Counted from the stretch's first letter, positions 8,193 through 19,856 are shown. The stretch: DNA of 64,000 bases from Clostridia bacterium (GCA_017525805.1 JAFXSH010000020.1:37135-101134); one strand, 5' to 3'. Made by a program: numbers and translations. Notes: generated by a model from the letters alone, not told the origin.

Positions 8193-8245
8193 CCCTCCGC
8201 CGCCAGCTGAAAGGCTTTCCCCGCACTGATTTTATCATTTGCGAA

Positions 8246-8285
8246 CCTCCGACCGGGCCCTTTTCCCTGCCGGAGGCCTTTTTAA
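8246..8285 (+). terminator. Terminator of the HPr-like gene
   Basis: CCTCCG (8246-8251) pairs with CGGAGG (8271-8276), with further pairing inside, followed by CCTTTTTAA. It overlaps the stop codon of the convergent phosphoesterase gene. Confidence 0.7.
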
Positions 8286-9145
8286 TCCTTTGTTTTCATC
8301 GTCAGCAAATGAATCTGCGGCCTTGCCCCTAACCGTACCGGGAGCCCGGAGGTGCCCACGCCGTTGCTGATCAGAATATCAGCCCCCTGTTCATGCTTCC
8401 AGCCGGACAGGAACCTGTCTCCGTAAATACTGGATGATTTGATGGCGTGGCCGCAAACCGAAACTTGTCCCCCATGGGTATGCCCGCAGATCGCCAATTG
8501 ATAAAACAGACCGCCAGGCATTTTCTGTGTCTTGGGCAGAATATCCGGATTATGGGGGAAAAACACGGTAAAATCCGCTTTCCGGCACAGCCTCGCCACC
8601 CTTTTTAAATTCGGAACACCATTAAAAAAATCGTCCGTACTGGCAAAGGCAATTTGCTTCCCGTTCCGCTTGATCAGATACGCGTCGTTGAGTATGGGGA
8701 TCACACCGTCCCGCCGCATCGCTTGAGCGATCCTGCCCACGTTGTCATCCGGCAGCGTTCGGTCGTGATTGCCGTAAGCGCCTAATACGGCGATCCGGGC
8801 CTTAAAGCCGGGCTTTAGCTGAAAAAATTCCACAGCCCCGTCGGAATGCAGGCCGTAATCGCCGCCAAGCAGCACGATATCCGCTTCCAGGGCGTTGATC
8901 CGTTCCGCCAGCTTCCTGACGCGGTCCTCCTTCAGCAGCGTACCATAATGAATATCAGAAGCATAGGCGATTTTCAGCCCGTCAAATTCCCGCGGCCACT
9001 GGCTGGAAACATAGGTTTCTTCCACCGTATCCAGCCGCGCCGCCAGATAAATCGGATAAAGCAGTACGCAGGACGACGGGAGCCGGGCCAGCAGCCTGCC
9101 GAACAGACTGATCTGATGAGGCCTTTTTTTCCTTTTCAGGTTCAT
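8282..9145 (-). CDS. Membrane-anchored metallophosphoesterase, YkuE/YaeI-like
   Basis: Calcineurin-type dimetal phosphoesterase of 287 aa. Metal-binding motifs in order: ASDIHYG (about residues 55-61), LLGGDYG, GAYGNHDR (about 125-132), an FFPHNPD segment and CGHTHGGQV (about 240-248). The N-terminus has basic residues followed by one hydrophobic segment (RLPSSCVLLYPIYLA), so the enzyme is probably anchored with its catalytic part outside. Relatives hydrolyse phosphodiesters such as UDP-diacylglucosamine or membrane lipids; the substrate here is unknown. I chose the ATG at 9145 because GGGAGAAGGAC precedes it. It is divergent from the amidase gene. Confidence 0.85.
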   Translation of the reverse strand: MNLKRKKRPHQISLFGRLLARLPSSCVLLYPIYLAARLDTVEETYVSSQWPREFDGLKIAYASDIHYGTLLKEDRVRKLAERINALEADIVLLGGDYGLHSDGAVEFFQLKPGFKARIAVLGAYGNHDRTLPDDNVGRIAQAMRRDGVIPILNDAYLIKRNGKQIAFASTDDFFNGVPNLKRVARLCRKADFTVFFPHNPDILPKTQKMPGGLFYQLAICGHTHGGQVSVCGHAIKSSSIYGDRFLSGWKHEQGADILISNGVGTSGLPVRLGARPQIHLLTMKTKD

Positions 9146-9275
9146 GTCCTTCTCCCTTCCTTGAACGGTACATCCGCATTGTAGCATAATAATTCCTTTT
9201 CTACAATTGCCAATCCTGCCGAACCATGATAAAATAAATGTGCCAATGGAAGAAACCCGAAAGGATCGATGCACC

Positions 9276-10589
9276 ATGCGCTTAGGAAAGCTGCTGCCGC
9301 TTCTTCTCCTGTTGCTGCTTCCCTGTTCCTGTGCTTTTGCGGCCACAGGGATCAATCTGACATCCGGTGAATGCGAAGTATCCTATTCCGTAGATCTGCC
9401 GGATCAGGATTTTCTGCTTTTATCCTTCACTGCGCCGCAGGAAAGCGGAAAAATGGTGATCTACGCGCCGGACGGTCATTTTGAAGGAGAAATCTCCCTG
9501 CGTCATTCACAGGCGGGCGGCAAGGTAAACCTTACCATTACTACGCTGGATGGAAAAAGGCAGCTGGCTGCCGGCAGCATAAATCTTCACGCCGCTTCCC
9601 AATACAAAAAAGCGTCCGGGAAAGCCTCGGGCAAAGTAACGGACCTGCAATTGGAAGAAACAGCGGCGGGCCTGCGCTATTCCTTTTCCTGCGCCGGCAC
9701 GGATTACCTGCTGCTGAAAGTCCGCAGCAAACAGGAAACCGCCGTGTTTCCCGTATATCCCCAGGAAAACGGACGATATGCCGGTGAAATCGAAATGCCC
9801 CTGACCTATGCCCGTACATTGATCACGGTGCAGGTGCTGTCGGGAAAACAAACGGTGCTGACGGAGGCTCAGGCCCGAAAAGGCTATGAAGCGCCAGCCG
9901 CCGCGGAACGTCAGGAAGGCCGTCTTTCCGGCGTGACCGTGTGCATCGATCCAGGCCATCAGGAGAACGGGCGGATGGTGACCGAGCCCTTGGGTCCCGG
10001 CCTCCAGGGTTCCACATCCGGTACCGCCGGCATGGCGCAGGGCGTGGAAACCCAGCGCAAGGAATCCATCGTGGTGCTGGAAATCGGCATGCTGCTGCGG
10101 GATGAACTGCTTCGCCAGGGCGCGACGGTGGTCATGACCCGCGAAAGCCAAGATGTGTTTCACACCAATCAGGAACGCTGCCAGATTGCCGCCGACGCCG
10201 GGGCCGATATCATGCTGCGGCTTCACGCCGATACACGGCAGGTGTCCACCAAACTGGGCTTTTCCGTTTATGCCCCCCTCCATTCCGATTACGCCAAGGC
10301 CGTGGCCGACCCTCCCACCTACCGGGCCATGGGCGAAATGCTCATCGACGACATGAAAAACCGGGTGGGTTACGCCTTGGAGGATAAATACGGCACGGTT
10401 ACGCTGTCGGATCAGTTTGTAGGCAACAATTGGGCGCAAATGACTTGTTTCCTGATCGAAATGGGCTTTATGTCCACTCCCCGGGAGGATTATCTGCTAT
10501 CCCAGCCGGTTTATCAGCAGTGGCTGGCCGAGGGCATGGCGCAGGGCGTTTATGAAATTGCCCTGTACCGCGGTTGGATTACCGAATAA
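9276..10589 (+). CDS. Secreted N-acetylmuramoyl-L-alanine amidase (Amidase_3)
   Basis: Cell-wall hydrolase that cuts the amide bond between MurNAc and L-Ala. The 437-aa protein begins with a signal peptide (MRLGKLLPLLLLLLLPCSCAF, cleavage near AFA-A). About 200 residues of beta-rich sequence follow, then the zinc amidase domain from about residue 220. Zinc ligands and catalytic residues are in CIDPGHQ, LRLHADT and FLIEMGFM. The ATG at 9276 (AAAGGATCGATGCACC in front) gives a proper signal peptide; longer starts add non-signal residues. The N-terminal region may bind wall polymer but matches no repeat I know. Confidence 0.9.
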   Translation: MRLGKLLPLLLLLLLPCSCAFAATGINLTSGECEVSYSVDLPDQDFLLLSFTAPQESGKMVIYAPDGHFEGEISLRHSQAGGKVNLTITTLDGKRQLAAGSINLHAASQYKKASGKASGKVTDLQLEETAAGLRYSFSCAGTDYLLLKVRSKQETAVFPVYPQENGRYAGEIEMPLTYARTLITVQVLSGKQTVLTEAQARKGYEAPAAAERQEGRLSGVTVCIDPGHQENGRMVTEPLGPGLQGSTSGTAGMAQGVETQRKESIVVLEIGMLLRDELLRQGATVVMTRESQDVFHTNQERCQIAADAGADIMLRLHADTRQVSTKLGFSVYAPLHSDYAKAVADPPTYRAMGEMLIDDMKNRVGYALEDKYGTVTLSDQFVGNNWAQMTCFLIEMGFMSTPREDYLLSQPVYQQWLAEGMAQGVYEIALYRGWITE

Positions 10590-10618
10590 GCGCGTTTGAT
10601 AAAAATTTACAATTGATC

Positions 10619-10648
10619 TTGACACAGACGCTCCTTTGACCTTATCAT
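10619..10648 (+). promoter_or_regulatory. Promoter of galE
   Basis: Perfect TTGACA (10619-10624), 18-base spacer, TATCAT (10643-10648). galE starts 33 bases later. Confidence 0.75.
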
Positions 10649-10681
10649 GAGATATGAACAGATAATGAGGAGGAAGAATCA

Positions 10682-11695
10682 ATGCGTGTATTGCTGACCG
10701 GCGGCGCCGGTTATATCGGTTCCCATACGGCCCTTTGTCTGCTGCAGGCTGGGCATGACGTGGTGGTGCTGGACAATTTAGACAATTCCAGCCCCGAATC
10801 CCTGCGCAGGGTGCAGGAACTGACCGGAAAGCAGGCGCCCCTGATCGTGGGCGACTGTACCGATGAAAAAACCGTGACCCGCGTTTTCGAGCAGTACCCC
10901 ATCGACGCGGTGATCCATTTCGCCGGTCTCAAGGCGGTGGGCGAATCGGTGGCGAAGCCTTTAAAGTATTACCAGAACAACTTGGACGCCACCATGATGC
11001 TGTGCAAAGTGATGCCCAAATACAATTGCAACGTGCTGGTGTTCTCTTCCTCCGCCACCGTATACGGCACCAATCAGGAAATGCCCCTGCGGGAGGATTT
11101 CCCCACCGGCTGCACCAACCCCTACGGCTGGACCAAGTGGATCAGCGAACGCATCCTGACGGACGTGGCCGCCGCCGATCCCACCCGCTCCTTTATCCTG
11201 CTGCGCTACTTTAACCCCATCGGCGCGCATGAAAGCGGCCGCATCGGCGAAGACCCCGCCGGCATTCCCAACAATCTGATGCCCTTTATTTGCCAAGTGG
11301 CCTCCGGGAAGCTGGATCATCTTAGGGTGTTCGGCGACGATTATCCCACCCGGGACGGCACCGGCGAGCGCGATTATATCCACGTGATGGACCTGGCGGA
11401 AGGCCATTTAGCCGCCCTGGAATATGCCGTGAAGCGCAGCGGCGTGGAAATCTTCAACTTAGGCACCGGCACCCCTTACAGCGTGCTGGACATCGTGCAC
11501 ACCTTCGAGCAGGCCAACGGCCTGAAAATCCCTTACGAAATCACCCCCCGCCGTCCCGGTGACATCGCCGTGTGCTATGCCGACGCCACCCGCGCCAAGG
11601 AGCTGCTGCATTGGCAGGCCAAGCGCGACCTGAACGCCATGTGCCGCGACGCCTGGAACTGGCAGAAGCAGAATCCCAGAGGGTATAACGGATAA
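10682..11695 (+). CDS. galE: UDP-glucose 4-epimerase
   Basis: NAD-dependent short-chain-type epimerase that converts UDP-glucose and UDP-galactose for galactose use and surface glycans. Length is 337 aa, normal for GalE. The Rossmann motif is GGAGYIGSHT (residues 7-16). Catalytic Ser/Thr are in SSSATVYG, and the YxxxK pair is in NPYGWTKW. RYFNPIGAHESG and later GTGTPYSVLDIV are GalE signatures. The ribosome site is GAGGAGGAAGAATC. It is monocistronic between its own promoter and a strong terminator. No galK or galT is nearby, which suggests a biosynthetic rather than catabolic role. Confidence 0.96.
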   Translation: MRVLLTGGAGYIGSHTALCLLQAGHDVVVLDNLDNSSPESLRRVQELTGKQAPLIVGDCTDEKTVTRVFEQYPIDAVIHFAGLKAVGESVAKPLKYYQNNLDATMMLCKVMPKYNCNVLVFSSSATVYGTNQEMPLREDFPTGCTNPYGWTKWISERILTDVAAADPTRSFILLRYFNPIGAHESGRIGEDPAGIPNNLMPFICQVASGKLDHLRVFGDDYPTRDGTGERDYIHVMDLAEGHLAALEYAVKRSGVEIFNLGTGTPYSVLDIVHTFEQANGLKIPYEITPRRPGDIAVCYADATRAKELLHWQAKRDLNAMCRDAWNWQKQNPRGYNG

Positions 11696-11709
11696 CGAAT
11701 AGCATTTTC

Positions 11710-11750
11710 GGGGGGAACCGCTCTTTCATGCTGAAAGAGCGGTTTCCCCC
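11710..11750 (+). terminator. Terminator of galE
   Basis: GGGGGAACCGCTCTTTCA pairs with TGAAAGAGCGGTTTCCCCC around a short ATGC loop. Weak T tail. Confidence 0.85.
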
Positions 11751-11800
11751 GTACCCCTTTCCGAGAAAGCCTCTTTTTATTTTATCCCGAGAATAATACT

Positions 11801-11836
11801 AAAACGGAGAAGCTCGCATAAGCGGCTCTCCGTTTT
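11801..11836 (-). terminator. Terminator of the atp operon
   Basis: On the minus strand AAAACGGAGAGCC pairs with GGCTTCTCCGTTTT-like sequence (arms AAAACGGAGA and TCTCCGTTTT), ending in T-rich sequence just after atpC. Confidence 0.8.
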
Positions 11837-11842
11837 GTTTGT

Positions 11843-12244
11843 TTACCCTTTTACCTGGATGCGTGTCAGGGCGCGTTTCAATCGGGCTTCGGCCACGTTG
11901 TAATCCACGTCCTCACGCTGAAGCTTTTCCAGCATTTCCTTGGCGCTTTCTTCCGCCCGGCGGGCGCGCTCCAGGTCGATATCGTCGGCCCACTCGAAGG
12001 TGACGGCCACCACGCGCACTTCGCTGCCATGTACGCTGAGCATGCCGTTATTGCAGGCGGCAAGCCGGGTGTTTCCCTGGGCGTCGGTGATCTTCGCTTC
12101 GCCGATGGCCAGGGGAACGGCGTAATCGATATGATGGGGCAGGATGCAGACGTCGCCGTTGACGGTGCGCAGGATGATTTTTTCCGCCTCCCCGTCATAC
12201 ACCATCCGGTCCGGGGTGACGATTTGCAGATGATATGTGGCCAT
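11843..12244 (-). CDS. atpC: F1 ATP synthase epsilon subunit
   Basis: Last gene of the atp operon; 133 aa. The N-terminal beta-sandwich starts MATYHLQIVTPDRMVYDGEAE, with GDVCILPHHIDYAVPL near residues 30-45. The C-terminal two-helix part (ERARRAEESAKEM onward) can inhibit ATP hydrolysis. The frame is also open from a GTG at 12250 that overlaps the atpD stop. The ATG at 12244 is preferred because AAAGGGTGAGTGACC gives a normal ribosome site. It links the rotor gamma subunit to the c ring. Confidence 0.93.
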   Translation of the reverse strand: MATYHLQIVTPDRMVYDGEAEKIILRTVNGDVCILPHHIDYAVPLAIGEAKITDAQGNTRLAACNNGMLSVHGSEVRVVAVTFEWADDIDLERARRAEESAKEMLEKLQREDVDYNVAEARLKRALTRIQVKG

Positions 12245-12246
12245 GG

Positions 12247-13668
<1,422 letters not shown>

Positions 13669-14514
13669 TTAGTGTTCCGCGCCAGCCACGATCTCGGTGA
13701 TCTCCTGGGTGATGGCGCCCTGCCGCGCCCGGTTGAATTTCAGCCTTAGATCGCTGATCATTTCCCCGGCGTTCTTGGTGGCGGAATCCATGGCGTTGCG
13801 ACGGGCGGAAATTTCGCTTGCGTAGGAATCGCAGGCGGCGCTGTACAGCCGTCCGCCCAAATAATCGGGCATCACCTGTTCCAGCAATTCCGCCGGGCTG
13901 GGCTCGTAAATGGTGACCACATTCCTCGCCGTTTCGTCTTCCGGCTTCACGATGGGCAACAGCTGCTCAACGCGCACTTCCTGGCTCATCATGGACTGGA
14001 AGGTGGTATACACCAGCACCAGTTCATCAAAGTCTCCGTTTTTGTAGCCCTCGATCAGTTGGTTCGCCAGCCTAAAGCAGGTGCTCACGCCCAAGCCCTC
14101 CACATGGAACAGGCTTTCGTCCAGCAGCTTCACGTGCAGATGCTGGAATTTGTCGATGGTCTTTTTGCCTATGGGCAGCACGCAGTAGGGCGTATCCCCC
14201 GTGTGGGCGGCCACGGCCTTGAACACGTTGGCGTTGTAGCCCCCGGCCAAACCGCGCTCCCCGGCAATGACCACATAGCACCGGTTTTTCACTTCCCGTT
14301 TTTCCATGAACGGCGTGATCTGCGGGTCGCACTGGCTGACGGCTTCCATCAGCGTTTCACGGGAGACGGAAGCAAAAGGCTTGCTGTTTTCCATGCGCTC
14401 CTTGGCGCGGCGAAGCTTGGAGGTAGCCACCAGCTGCATGGCCTTGGTGATCTGCATGGTGCTTTCCACGCTTTTGATGCGCAGCTTGATGGCCTTCATG
14501 GACGATCCAGCCAT
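13669..14514 (-). CDS. atpG: F1 ATP synthase gamma subunit
   Basis: Central stalk of F1, 281 aa. The N-terminal helix has IKLRIKSVESTMQITKAMQLVATSKLRRA, and the C-terminal helix ends with NAMDSATKNAGEMISDLRLKFNRARQGAITQEITEIVAGA. Both are strongly diagnostic because these two helices form the rotating coiled coil inside the alpha3beta3 ring. GERGLAGGYN is the conserved Rossmann-like core motif. The gene sits between atpA and atpD in the normal order. The ATG at 14514 may start a little early: MKAIKLRIKS begins five codons later, after a weaker ribosome site. Confidence 0.96.
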   Translation of the reverse strand: MAGSSMKAIKLRIKSVESTMQITKAMQLVATSKLRRAKERMENSKPFASVSRETLMEAVSQCDPQITPFMEKREVKNRCYVVIAGERGLAGGYNANVFKAVAAHTGDTPYCVLPIGKKTIDKFQHLHVKLLDESLFHVEGLGVSTCFRLANQLIEGYKNGDFDELVLVYTTFQSMMSQEVRVEQLLPIVKPEDETARNVVTIYEPSPAELLEQVMPDYLGGRLYSAACDSYASEISARRNAMDSATKNAGEMISDLRLKFNRARQGAITQEITEIVAGAEH

Positions 14515-14526
14515 GCAAACCCCTCC

Positions 14527-16044
14527 TTACTGTTTGGTTTTCAGGAAATCTTTCGTAAAGCCTTCCAGCGCTGCTTTCAGCTTGCTTTCCGTTTCGGAAG
14601 AAAGCAGACCGGTTTCCCGGATGGCGTCCAGTACGTCCCTGTGCTGGGCCGCCATGCGCTGATAGAGGTTCTCTTCATATTCGGCTACGTCCTTCACTTC
14701 CACGTCTTTTAAGAAATCGTGGGTGACGGCGTAGAAAACGCACACCTGATTTTCCACGGCCACGGGCCGGTTGCGGCTCTGCTTGAGCACTTCCACGATG
14801 CGCGCGCCCTGGGCCAGACGGGCCTTGGTATCGGCGTCCAGGTCAGAGCCGAACTGGGCGAAGGACTGCAGCTCGCGGTACTGGCTGTACAGCAGCTTTA
14901 AGCTGCCAGCCACCTTCTTCATGGCCTTGATCTGGGCGTCGCCGCCCACGCGGCTGACGGAAATGCCGGGGTCGATAGCGGGCATGATGCCGCTGTGGAA
15001 CAGCTCGGTTTCCAGGAAAATCTGGCCGTCTGTGATGGAAATCACGTTGGTGGGAATGTAGGCGGACACGTCGCCCGCCTGGGTTTCAATGATGGGCAGG
15101 GCGGTAATGGAGCCGCCGCCGTATTTCACGTCCACCCGGGCGGAGCGCTCAAGCAACCGGCTGTGCAGATAGAACACGTCGCCGGGGTAGGCTTCGCGTC
15201 CCGGCGGGCGGCGGATCAGCAGGGACAGGGCGCGGTAGGCCACGGCGTGCTTGCTCAGATCGTCGTAAATGATCAGCACGTCCTTGCCCTGATCCATAAA
15301 GTATTCCGCCATGGCGCAGCCGGAATAGGGGGCGATGTACTGGAGGGGCGCCAATTCGCTGGCGGAAGCGCTGACCACCGTGGTGTATTCCAGCGCGCCC
15401 GCCGCTGCCAGCGTATCCACCAACTGGGCCACCGTGGACATCTTCTGGCCAATGGCCACATAGATGCAAATCACGTTCTTGCCCTTCTGGTTGATGATGG
15501 TGTCCGTGGCAATGACGGTTTTACCGGTCTGGCGGTCGCCGATGATCAATTCGCGCTGGCCCCGGCCAATGGGGATCATGCTGTCGATGGCCTTGATACC
15601 GGTCTGCAAAGGAACGGAAACCTTTTTGCGCTGGATGATGCCGGGGGCGTTGCGCTCGATGGGCCGCATTTCATGGGTGTCCATAGGGCCCTTGCCGTCG
15701 ATGGGCTGGCCCAGGGCATTCACCACGCGGCCGATCATGGCTTCGCCCACGGGCACGGAAACCACCTGGCCGGTGCGCTCCACGGTATCGCCCTCGCGGA
15801 TGCCCTCGTCCGTGCCCAGCATAACGATGGCCACGGAGTTTTCTTCCAAGTTCAGGGCCATGCCGTATTCCCCGTTGGGGAACTTTACCAGCTCGTTGGC
15901 CATGCACTGGTCCAGGCCGGTGGCACGTGCGATACCGTCGCCGATCATGATGATGGTGCCGGTATCGCTCTGGGAAATTTTATTGTTATAATGCTTGATC
16001 TGTTCTTTGATCAGCTTTGAAATTTCTTCGGGCTTCAATTGCAT
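14527..16044 (-). CDS. atpA: F1 ATP synthase alpha subunit
   Basis: Regulatory, nucleotide-binding subunit of F1. From the ATG at 16044 (ribosome site GGTGAT) it has 505 aa and begins [16 protein letters not shown], the common alpha N-terminus. An extended frame from 16074 would add ten residues without support. The P-loop is [13 protein letters not shown] near residue 170. [22 protein letters not shown] and [22 protein letters not shown] are alpha signatures. [15 protein letters not shown] carries the arginine-finger neighbourhood. It lies in the standard position between atpH and atpG. Confidence 0.97.
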   Translation of the reverse strand: MQLKPEEISKLIKEQIKHYNNKISQSDTGTIIMIGDGIARATGLDQCMANELVKFPNGEYGMALNLEENSVAIVMLGTDEGIREGDTVERTGQVVSVPVGEAMIGRVVNALGQPIDGKGPMDTHEMRPIERNAPGIIQRKKVSVPLQTGIKAIDSMIPIGRGQRELIIGDRQTGKTVIATDTIINQKGKNVICIYVAIGQKMSTVAQLVDTLAAAGALEYTTVVSASASELAPLQYIAPYSGCAMAEYFMDQGKDVLIIYDDLSKHAVAYRALSLLIRRPPGREAYPGDVFYLHSRLLERSARVDVKYGGGSITALPIIETQAGDVSAYIPTNVISITDGQIFLETELFHSGIMPAIDPGISVSRVGGDAQIKAMKKVAGSLKLLYSQYRELQSFAQFGSDLDADTKARLAQGARIVEVLKQSRNRPVAVENQVCVFYAVTHDFLKDVEVKDVAEYEENLYQRMAAQHRDVLDAIRETGLLSSETESKLKAALEGFTKDFLKTKQ

Positions 16045-16095
16045 CGTATCACCGCTTTCAATCCATACATCCATACCGGAGCATCAGCGTTTTGC

Positions 16096-16629
16096 TCATT
16101 CCTCCGTAATGGTCTGTTTGATGGCTGCCAGCCGGTGGCGAACAGTATTGTCATACCGCTTTCCATCCATTTGCAGCAACACCCCGCCCAATACCGACGG
16201 GTCGATCTTTTCCTTGACGACGATTTCCTTCCCGGTGAGCTTTTTCAGCTTTTCAATCAGGCGGGTGCGCTGTGCTTCATTCAAAGCATTGGCGGTGGTC
16301 ACTTCCGCCACGGCCACCTGATGTTCACGGAAATAGCATTCCTGATAGGCTGCGGCGCACTCCGAAAAGGCGTGAATAGCCCCCCGCTCCACCAGGATCT
16401 TGAGGAAATTCAGGGTGTATTCATGGATTTTGCCTTGGAAGGTTTCATCCACGATCCTGACGCGCTCCTCCTTGCTCATGGTCATATTGCCCAGCAGGTG
16501 AAGAAACGCTTCATTTTCCTGGAAGGCTTTCTGGATGGCCTGCACCTCTTCCAGCACCGCTCGGTCCAGCTTTTCCTCGGCGCACAGGGTGTACAGCCCC
16601 TCGCCGTATTCTCTGCCAAATTCCGTCAC
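16096..16629 (-). CDS. atpH: ATP synthase delta subunit
   Basis: Peripheral-stalk protein that ties F1 to the b subunits; 177 aa, typical. The N-terminal six-helix part starts MTEFGREYGEGLYTLCAEE. The C-terminal conserved part contains VTTANALNEAQRTRLIEKLKKLTGKEIVVKEKIDPSVLGGVLLQMDGKRYD, with the family motif GG(V/I) near residue 150. Its start overlaps the atpF stop by four bases, so translation of the stalk subunits is coupled. Sequence conservation is low across the family, but order and the C-terminal motif make the call firm. Confidence 0.93.
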   Translation of the reverse strand: MTEFGREYGEGLYTLCAEEKLDRAVLEEVQAIQKAFQENEAFLHLLGNMTMSKEERVRIVDETFQGKIHEYTLNFLKILVERGAIHAFSECAAAYQECYFREHQVAVAEVTTANALNEAQRTRLIEKLKKLTGKEIVVKEKIDPSVLGGVLLQMDGKRYDNTVRHRLAAIKQTITEE

Positions 16630-17129
16630 GGCTGCTCACCAACATTCTGAATGAATTGGTCCACAAAGCCATCGTAATCCTTTTGGCTGATCTCGCGCTC
16701 GACCACCTTGGAAGCGATGTCCACGGCCAGTTCGGAGATTTCGCTCCTAACATCCTTTAACATCTGCTTTTTCTGCTGGGCGATTTCCGCTTCCGCCTTT
16801 TGCTTCACGTGGCTGGCCTGACTGTTGGCTTCCGCCACGATCTGGTCGCTTTTGCGCTGGGCGTTCTGGGTGGCGGTTTTGATCAGGGAATCCGCCTCCT
16901 GGCGCGCGGAAGCGAGGCGCTGCTCGTATTCCTGCTTCATTTCCTTGGCAGAATTCAGGCTTTCATCGGCGTCGGAATAAATTTTGTCCACCTGGTTCTG
17001 CCGTTCGGTCATCACCTTCTGGACGGGCTTGAACAGGAATTTTTTGATGATCAGGAAAATGATGACCAGATTAGCCAGGGAAAGCAGCGTATTCCACAGA
17101 TTGACCGAAATAATATCCAATGACTGCAT
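16626..17129 (-). CDS. atpF: ATP synthase b subunit
   Basis: Membrane-anchored peripheral stalk, 167 aa from the ATG at 17129. A TTG at 17150 would add seven residues and is less likely. One N-terminal membrane helix (LWNTLLSLANLVIIFLIIKKFLFKPV, about residues 10-35) ends in the conserved FLFKPV motif. The rest is one long charged helix rich in Glu, Lys and Gln (NQVDKIYSDADESLNSAKEM and on), which forms the dimeric stalk. It overlaps atpH by four bases and follows atpE by 49 bases. Confidence 0.94.
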   Translation of the reverse strand: MQSLDIISVNLWNTLLSLANLVIIFLIIKKFLFKPVQKVMTERQNQVDKIYSDADESLNSAKEMKQEYEQRLASARQEADSLIKTATQNAQRKSDQIVAEANSQASHVKQKAEAEIAQQKKQMLKDVRSEISELAVDIASKVVEREISQKDYDGFVDQFIQNVGEQP

Positions 17130-17178
17130 CTTCTCAGCCTTTCTAATCAAGGGTTTGTATCAGGAAGAACGCCTGCTG

Positions 17179-17493
<315 letters not shown>

Positions 17494-17546
17494 TCAAATG
17501 TTGTGATATGCGGATGAACCGCTTTGCACCGGAGACGAATTTTTCT

Positions 17547-17584
17547 TCGCCGATGAGGTTCCCGCCACAGGCGGTCATCGGCGA
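17547..17584 (-). promoter_or_regulatory. Intercistronic hairpin before atpE
   Basis: In the 176-base gap between atpB and atpE the transcript can form a stem of TCGCCGATGA with TCATCGGCGA, topped by CCGCC-TGT-GGCGG. A smaller CCCCTT/AAGGGG stem lies upstream. There is no T run, so it is a processing or stability element rather than a terminator. It may raise c-subunit yield, which is needed in about tenfold excess. Confidence 0.6.
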
Positions 17585-17657
17585 TTTATCCCCTTCCAAG
17601 AAAGACATAAAGGGGTATTTCGCTTTTCTTTCCTTAAAGATTCTTGCTCGTTCCTGT

Positions 17658-18515
17658 TTATCCTTCTTCCGGCACTGCCGTTGCCACGAACATCATGGTC
17701 AACATGGCGAAGATGAACGCCTGCATGCACCCGGAGAAAATATCAAAGTACAGGGAAAGAACGGCGGGAAGGCCGACTTGCAGGAAGGGAATCTTACCTA
17801 AGATACCCGGCAGCCAGCCCAGCAGCATATTGGAAAGGCTGCGCAGGGCGTAAGCGATCAGGGTGGAAATGACCATGCCGCTCATGACGTTGCCGTAATG
17901 ACGGAAGGACATGGAAATGGGCGTGGCCACCTCGCCGATGATATTCAGGGGGGCGAAGATGGGAATGGGGCTGAAAAAGCCCTTGATGTAATTCCACAGC
18001 CCTCCCTTGAGCTTGTAATGGGTGATCAGGATGAACACCAGGATGGCCCAGCCCAGCACGATATTCAGGTCCGACGTGGGGGCGAAAAGGCCCAGCAGGC
18101 TGCTTAGACTGCTCAGGGCGGACAATGCCAGGATACCGGCCACAAAGGGCGCAAAGCCCATGAACTTTTCGCCCATGTTGCCGCTGACCAACTTATTGAC
18201 CGTGTCCACGATCCATTCCGCCGCAAGCTGCCGCTTGGAATCGGGAATCACCTTGATCCCGTGGGTCAGGTACAGGCACACGCCCAAAATGGACAGGATG
18301 ATGGCCCAGGAATTGACCTGCGCGGCGGTGATGGGCCATTCCTGCAGGGGCATGGGGATGGTAAAGTACACCTGCGCGCCGGAGATGACCACGCCGTCCT
18401 CCAGGGGAGCGTCCGGCGTGGTGCAGATTTTAATCGCCATCGCCAACACCAGCGGCAAGATGATCAGAAGCAGCAGAAGGGCATCCACCAACCGGGAATT
18501 TTTTTTGTTTTCCAC
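17658..18515 (-). CDS. atpB: ATP synthase a subunit
   Basis: Stator membrane channel of F0, 285 aa from a GTG at 18515. The frame is open to a TTG at 18548 inside atpI. AGGAGG lies between the two starts, 12 bases before the GTG, so the start is uncertain. Five to six hydrophobic segments are visible. The essential stator arginine is in ISMSFRHYGNVMSG, preceded by PLNIIGEVATP, and PTSDLN is conserved in clostridial a subunits. With the c ring it forms the ion path; the Na+ or H+ choice is set mainly by atpE. Confidence 0.93.
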   Translation of the reverse strand: MENKKNSRLVDALLLLLIILPLVLAMAIKICTTPDAPLEDGVVISGAQVYFTIPMPLQEWPITAAQVNSWAIILSILGVCLYLTHGIKVIPDSKRQLAAEWIVDTVNKLVSGNMGEKFMGFAPFVAGILALSALSSLSSLLGLFAPTSDLNIVLGWAILVFILITHYKLKGGLWNYIKGFFSPIPIFAPLNIIGEVATPISMSFRHYGNVMSGMVISTLIAYALRSLSNMLLGWLPGILGKIPFLQVGLPAVLSLYFDIFSGCMQAFIFAMLTMMFVATAVPEEG

Positions 18516-18522
18516 AGGGATT

Positions 18523-18987
18523 TTATGCCTCCTTCTGTTTGTTTTCAAATAGGCTTCGCAGGGCGATCACGATGCGGGGAAACAGCATGGGCAGCAAAGC
18601 GGCCCAAGGATGGAAGATGGGTGCTGTCACCGCCAGCGCGGCCACGCCGCCAAGCATGAGCATCCGCAGCAGGAAGGAAAGCTGCATTTGCTTCCCGGCC
18701 TGCTTGGCCTCGTCGCTTAAAGGCTGTTCCTTTTCTTCTTCCTCTGTCCCCTCGGTTTCCTCTTCCTTTTTGGGCAGAACGGGCATGCTGCCCGTTACCT
18801 TCTGCACGGTGAGCGCCATGAGGAAAAAGTTGCCAACGGCTGCGGCAAAGCCCAAGCCCGCGCCCAGCAGCACGGTATAATCAAATTGCCTGATGATCAG
18901 AAACACGGCAATCATCAGTATCGTGAGCACGCCAACGCCCAGCGCCATTTTTTTGGTTTCCGCCTGCACGGCGGGCTGAACCTTCAT
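18523..18987 (-). CDS. atpI: ATP synthase subunit I-like membrane protein
   Basis: A 154-aa membrane protein in the atpI position directly before atpB. Two hydrophobic hairpins are seen: VLTILMIAVFLIIRQFDYTV plus LLGAGLGFAAAVGNFFLMAL, and LLRMLMLGGVAALAVTAPIF plus ALLPMLFPRIVIAL. They are separated by an acidic linker (EEETEGTEEEEKEQP). AtpI proteins assist c-ring assembly and may carry Mg2+. Sequence similarity is weak, so the name rests on position, topology and the GFAAAVGNF motif. Its stop lies eight bases before the chosen atpB start. Confidence 0.8.
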   Translation of the reverse strand: MKVQPAVQAETKKMALGVGVLTILMIAVFLIIRQFDYTVLLGAGLGFAAAVGNFFLMALTVQKVTGSMPVLPKKEEETEGTEEEEKEQPLSDEAKQAGKQMQLSFLLRMLMLGGVAALAVTAPIFHPWAALLPMLFPRIVIALRSLFENKQKEA

Positions 18988-19005
18988 GATTTTGCTTTCC
19001 TCGTT

Positions 19006-19659
<654 letters not shown>

Positions 19660-19697
19660 TCATACGCAAAAATGCAGGCTTTTCATACCAATTGAAT

Positions 19698-19726
19698 ATT
19701 ATAATCGAAAATGCCGCCCTTGACAA
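19698..19726 (-). promoter_or_regulatory. Promoter of the upp-atp operon
   Basis: On the minus strand TTGTCA (19726-19721), 17-base spacer, TATAAT (19703-19698). The leader to upp is about 55 nt. No second promoter with this quality is seen within the operon. Confidence 0.82.
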
Positions 19727-19785
19727 GCACAAATTCCGAAAGAATATCGCCGTTTATTATCGTGAAAAAAACTGGCAAACGAAAA

Positions 19786-19829
19786 GCTCATACGCGCCAG
19801 ATGCTATGACCGATCCGAAGCGTATGAGC
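19786..19829 (-). terminator. Terminator of the alpha-glucoside operon
   Basis: GCTCATACGC (19786-19795) is perfectly complementary to GCGTATGAGC (19820-19829). On the minus strand TTTTCGTTTG and a later T run follow the stem, just after the glucosidase stop. Confidence 0.7.
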
Positions 19830-19856
19830 GTATTCTTTCTGTTCAGAAGCAGCCTG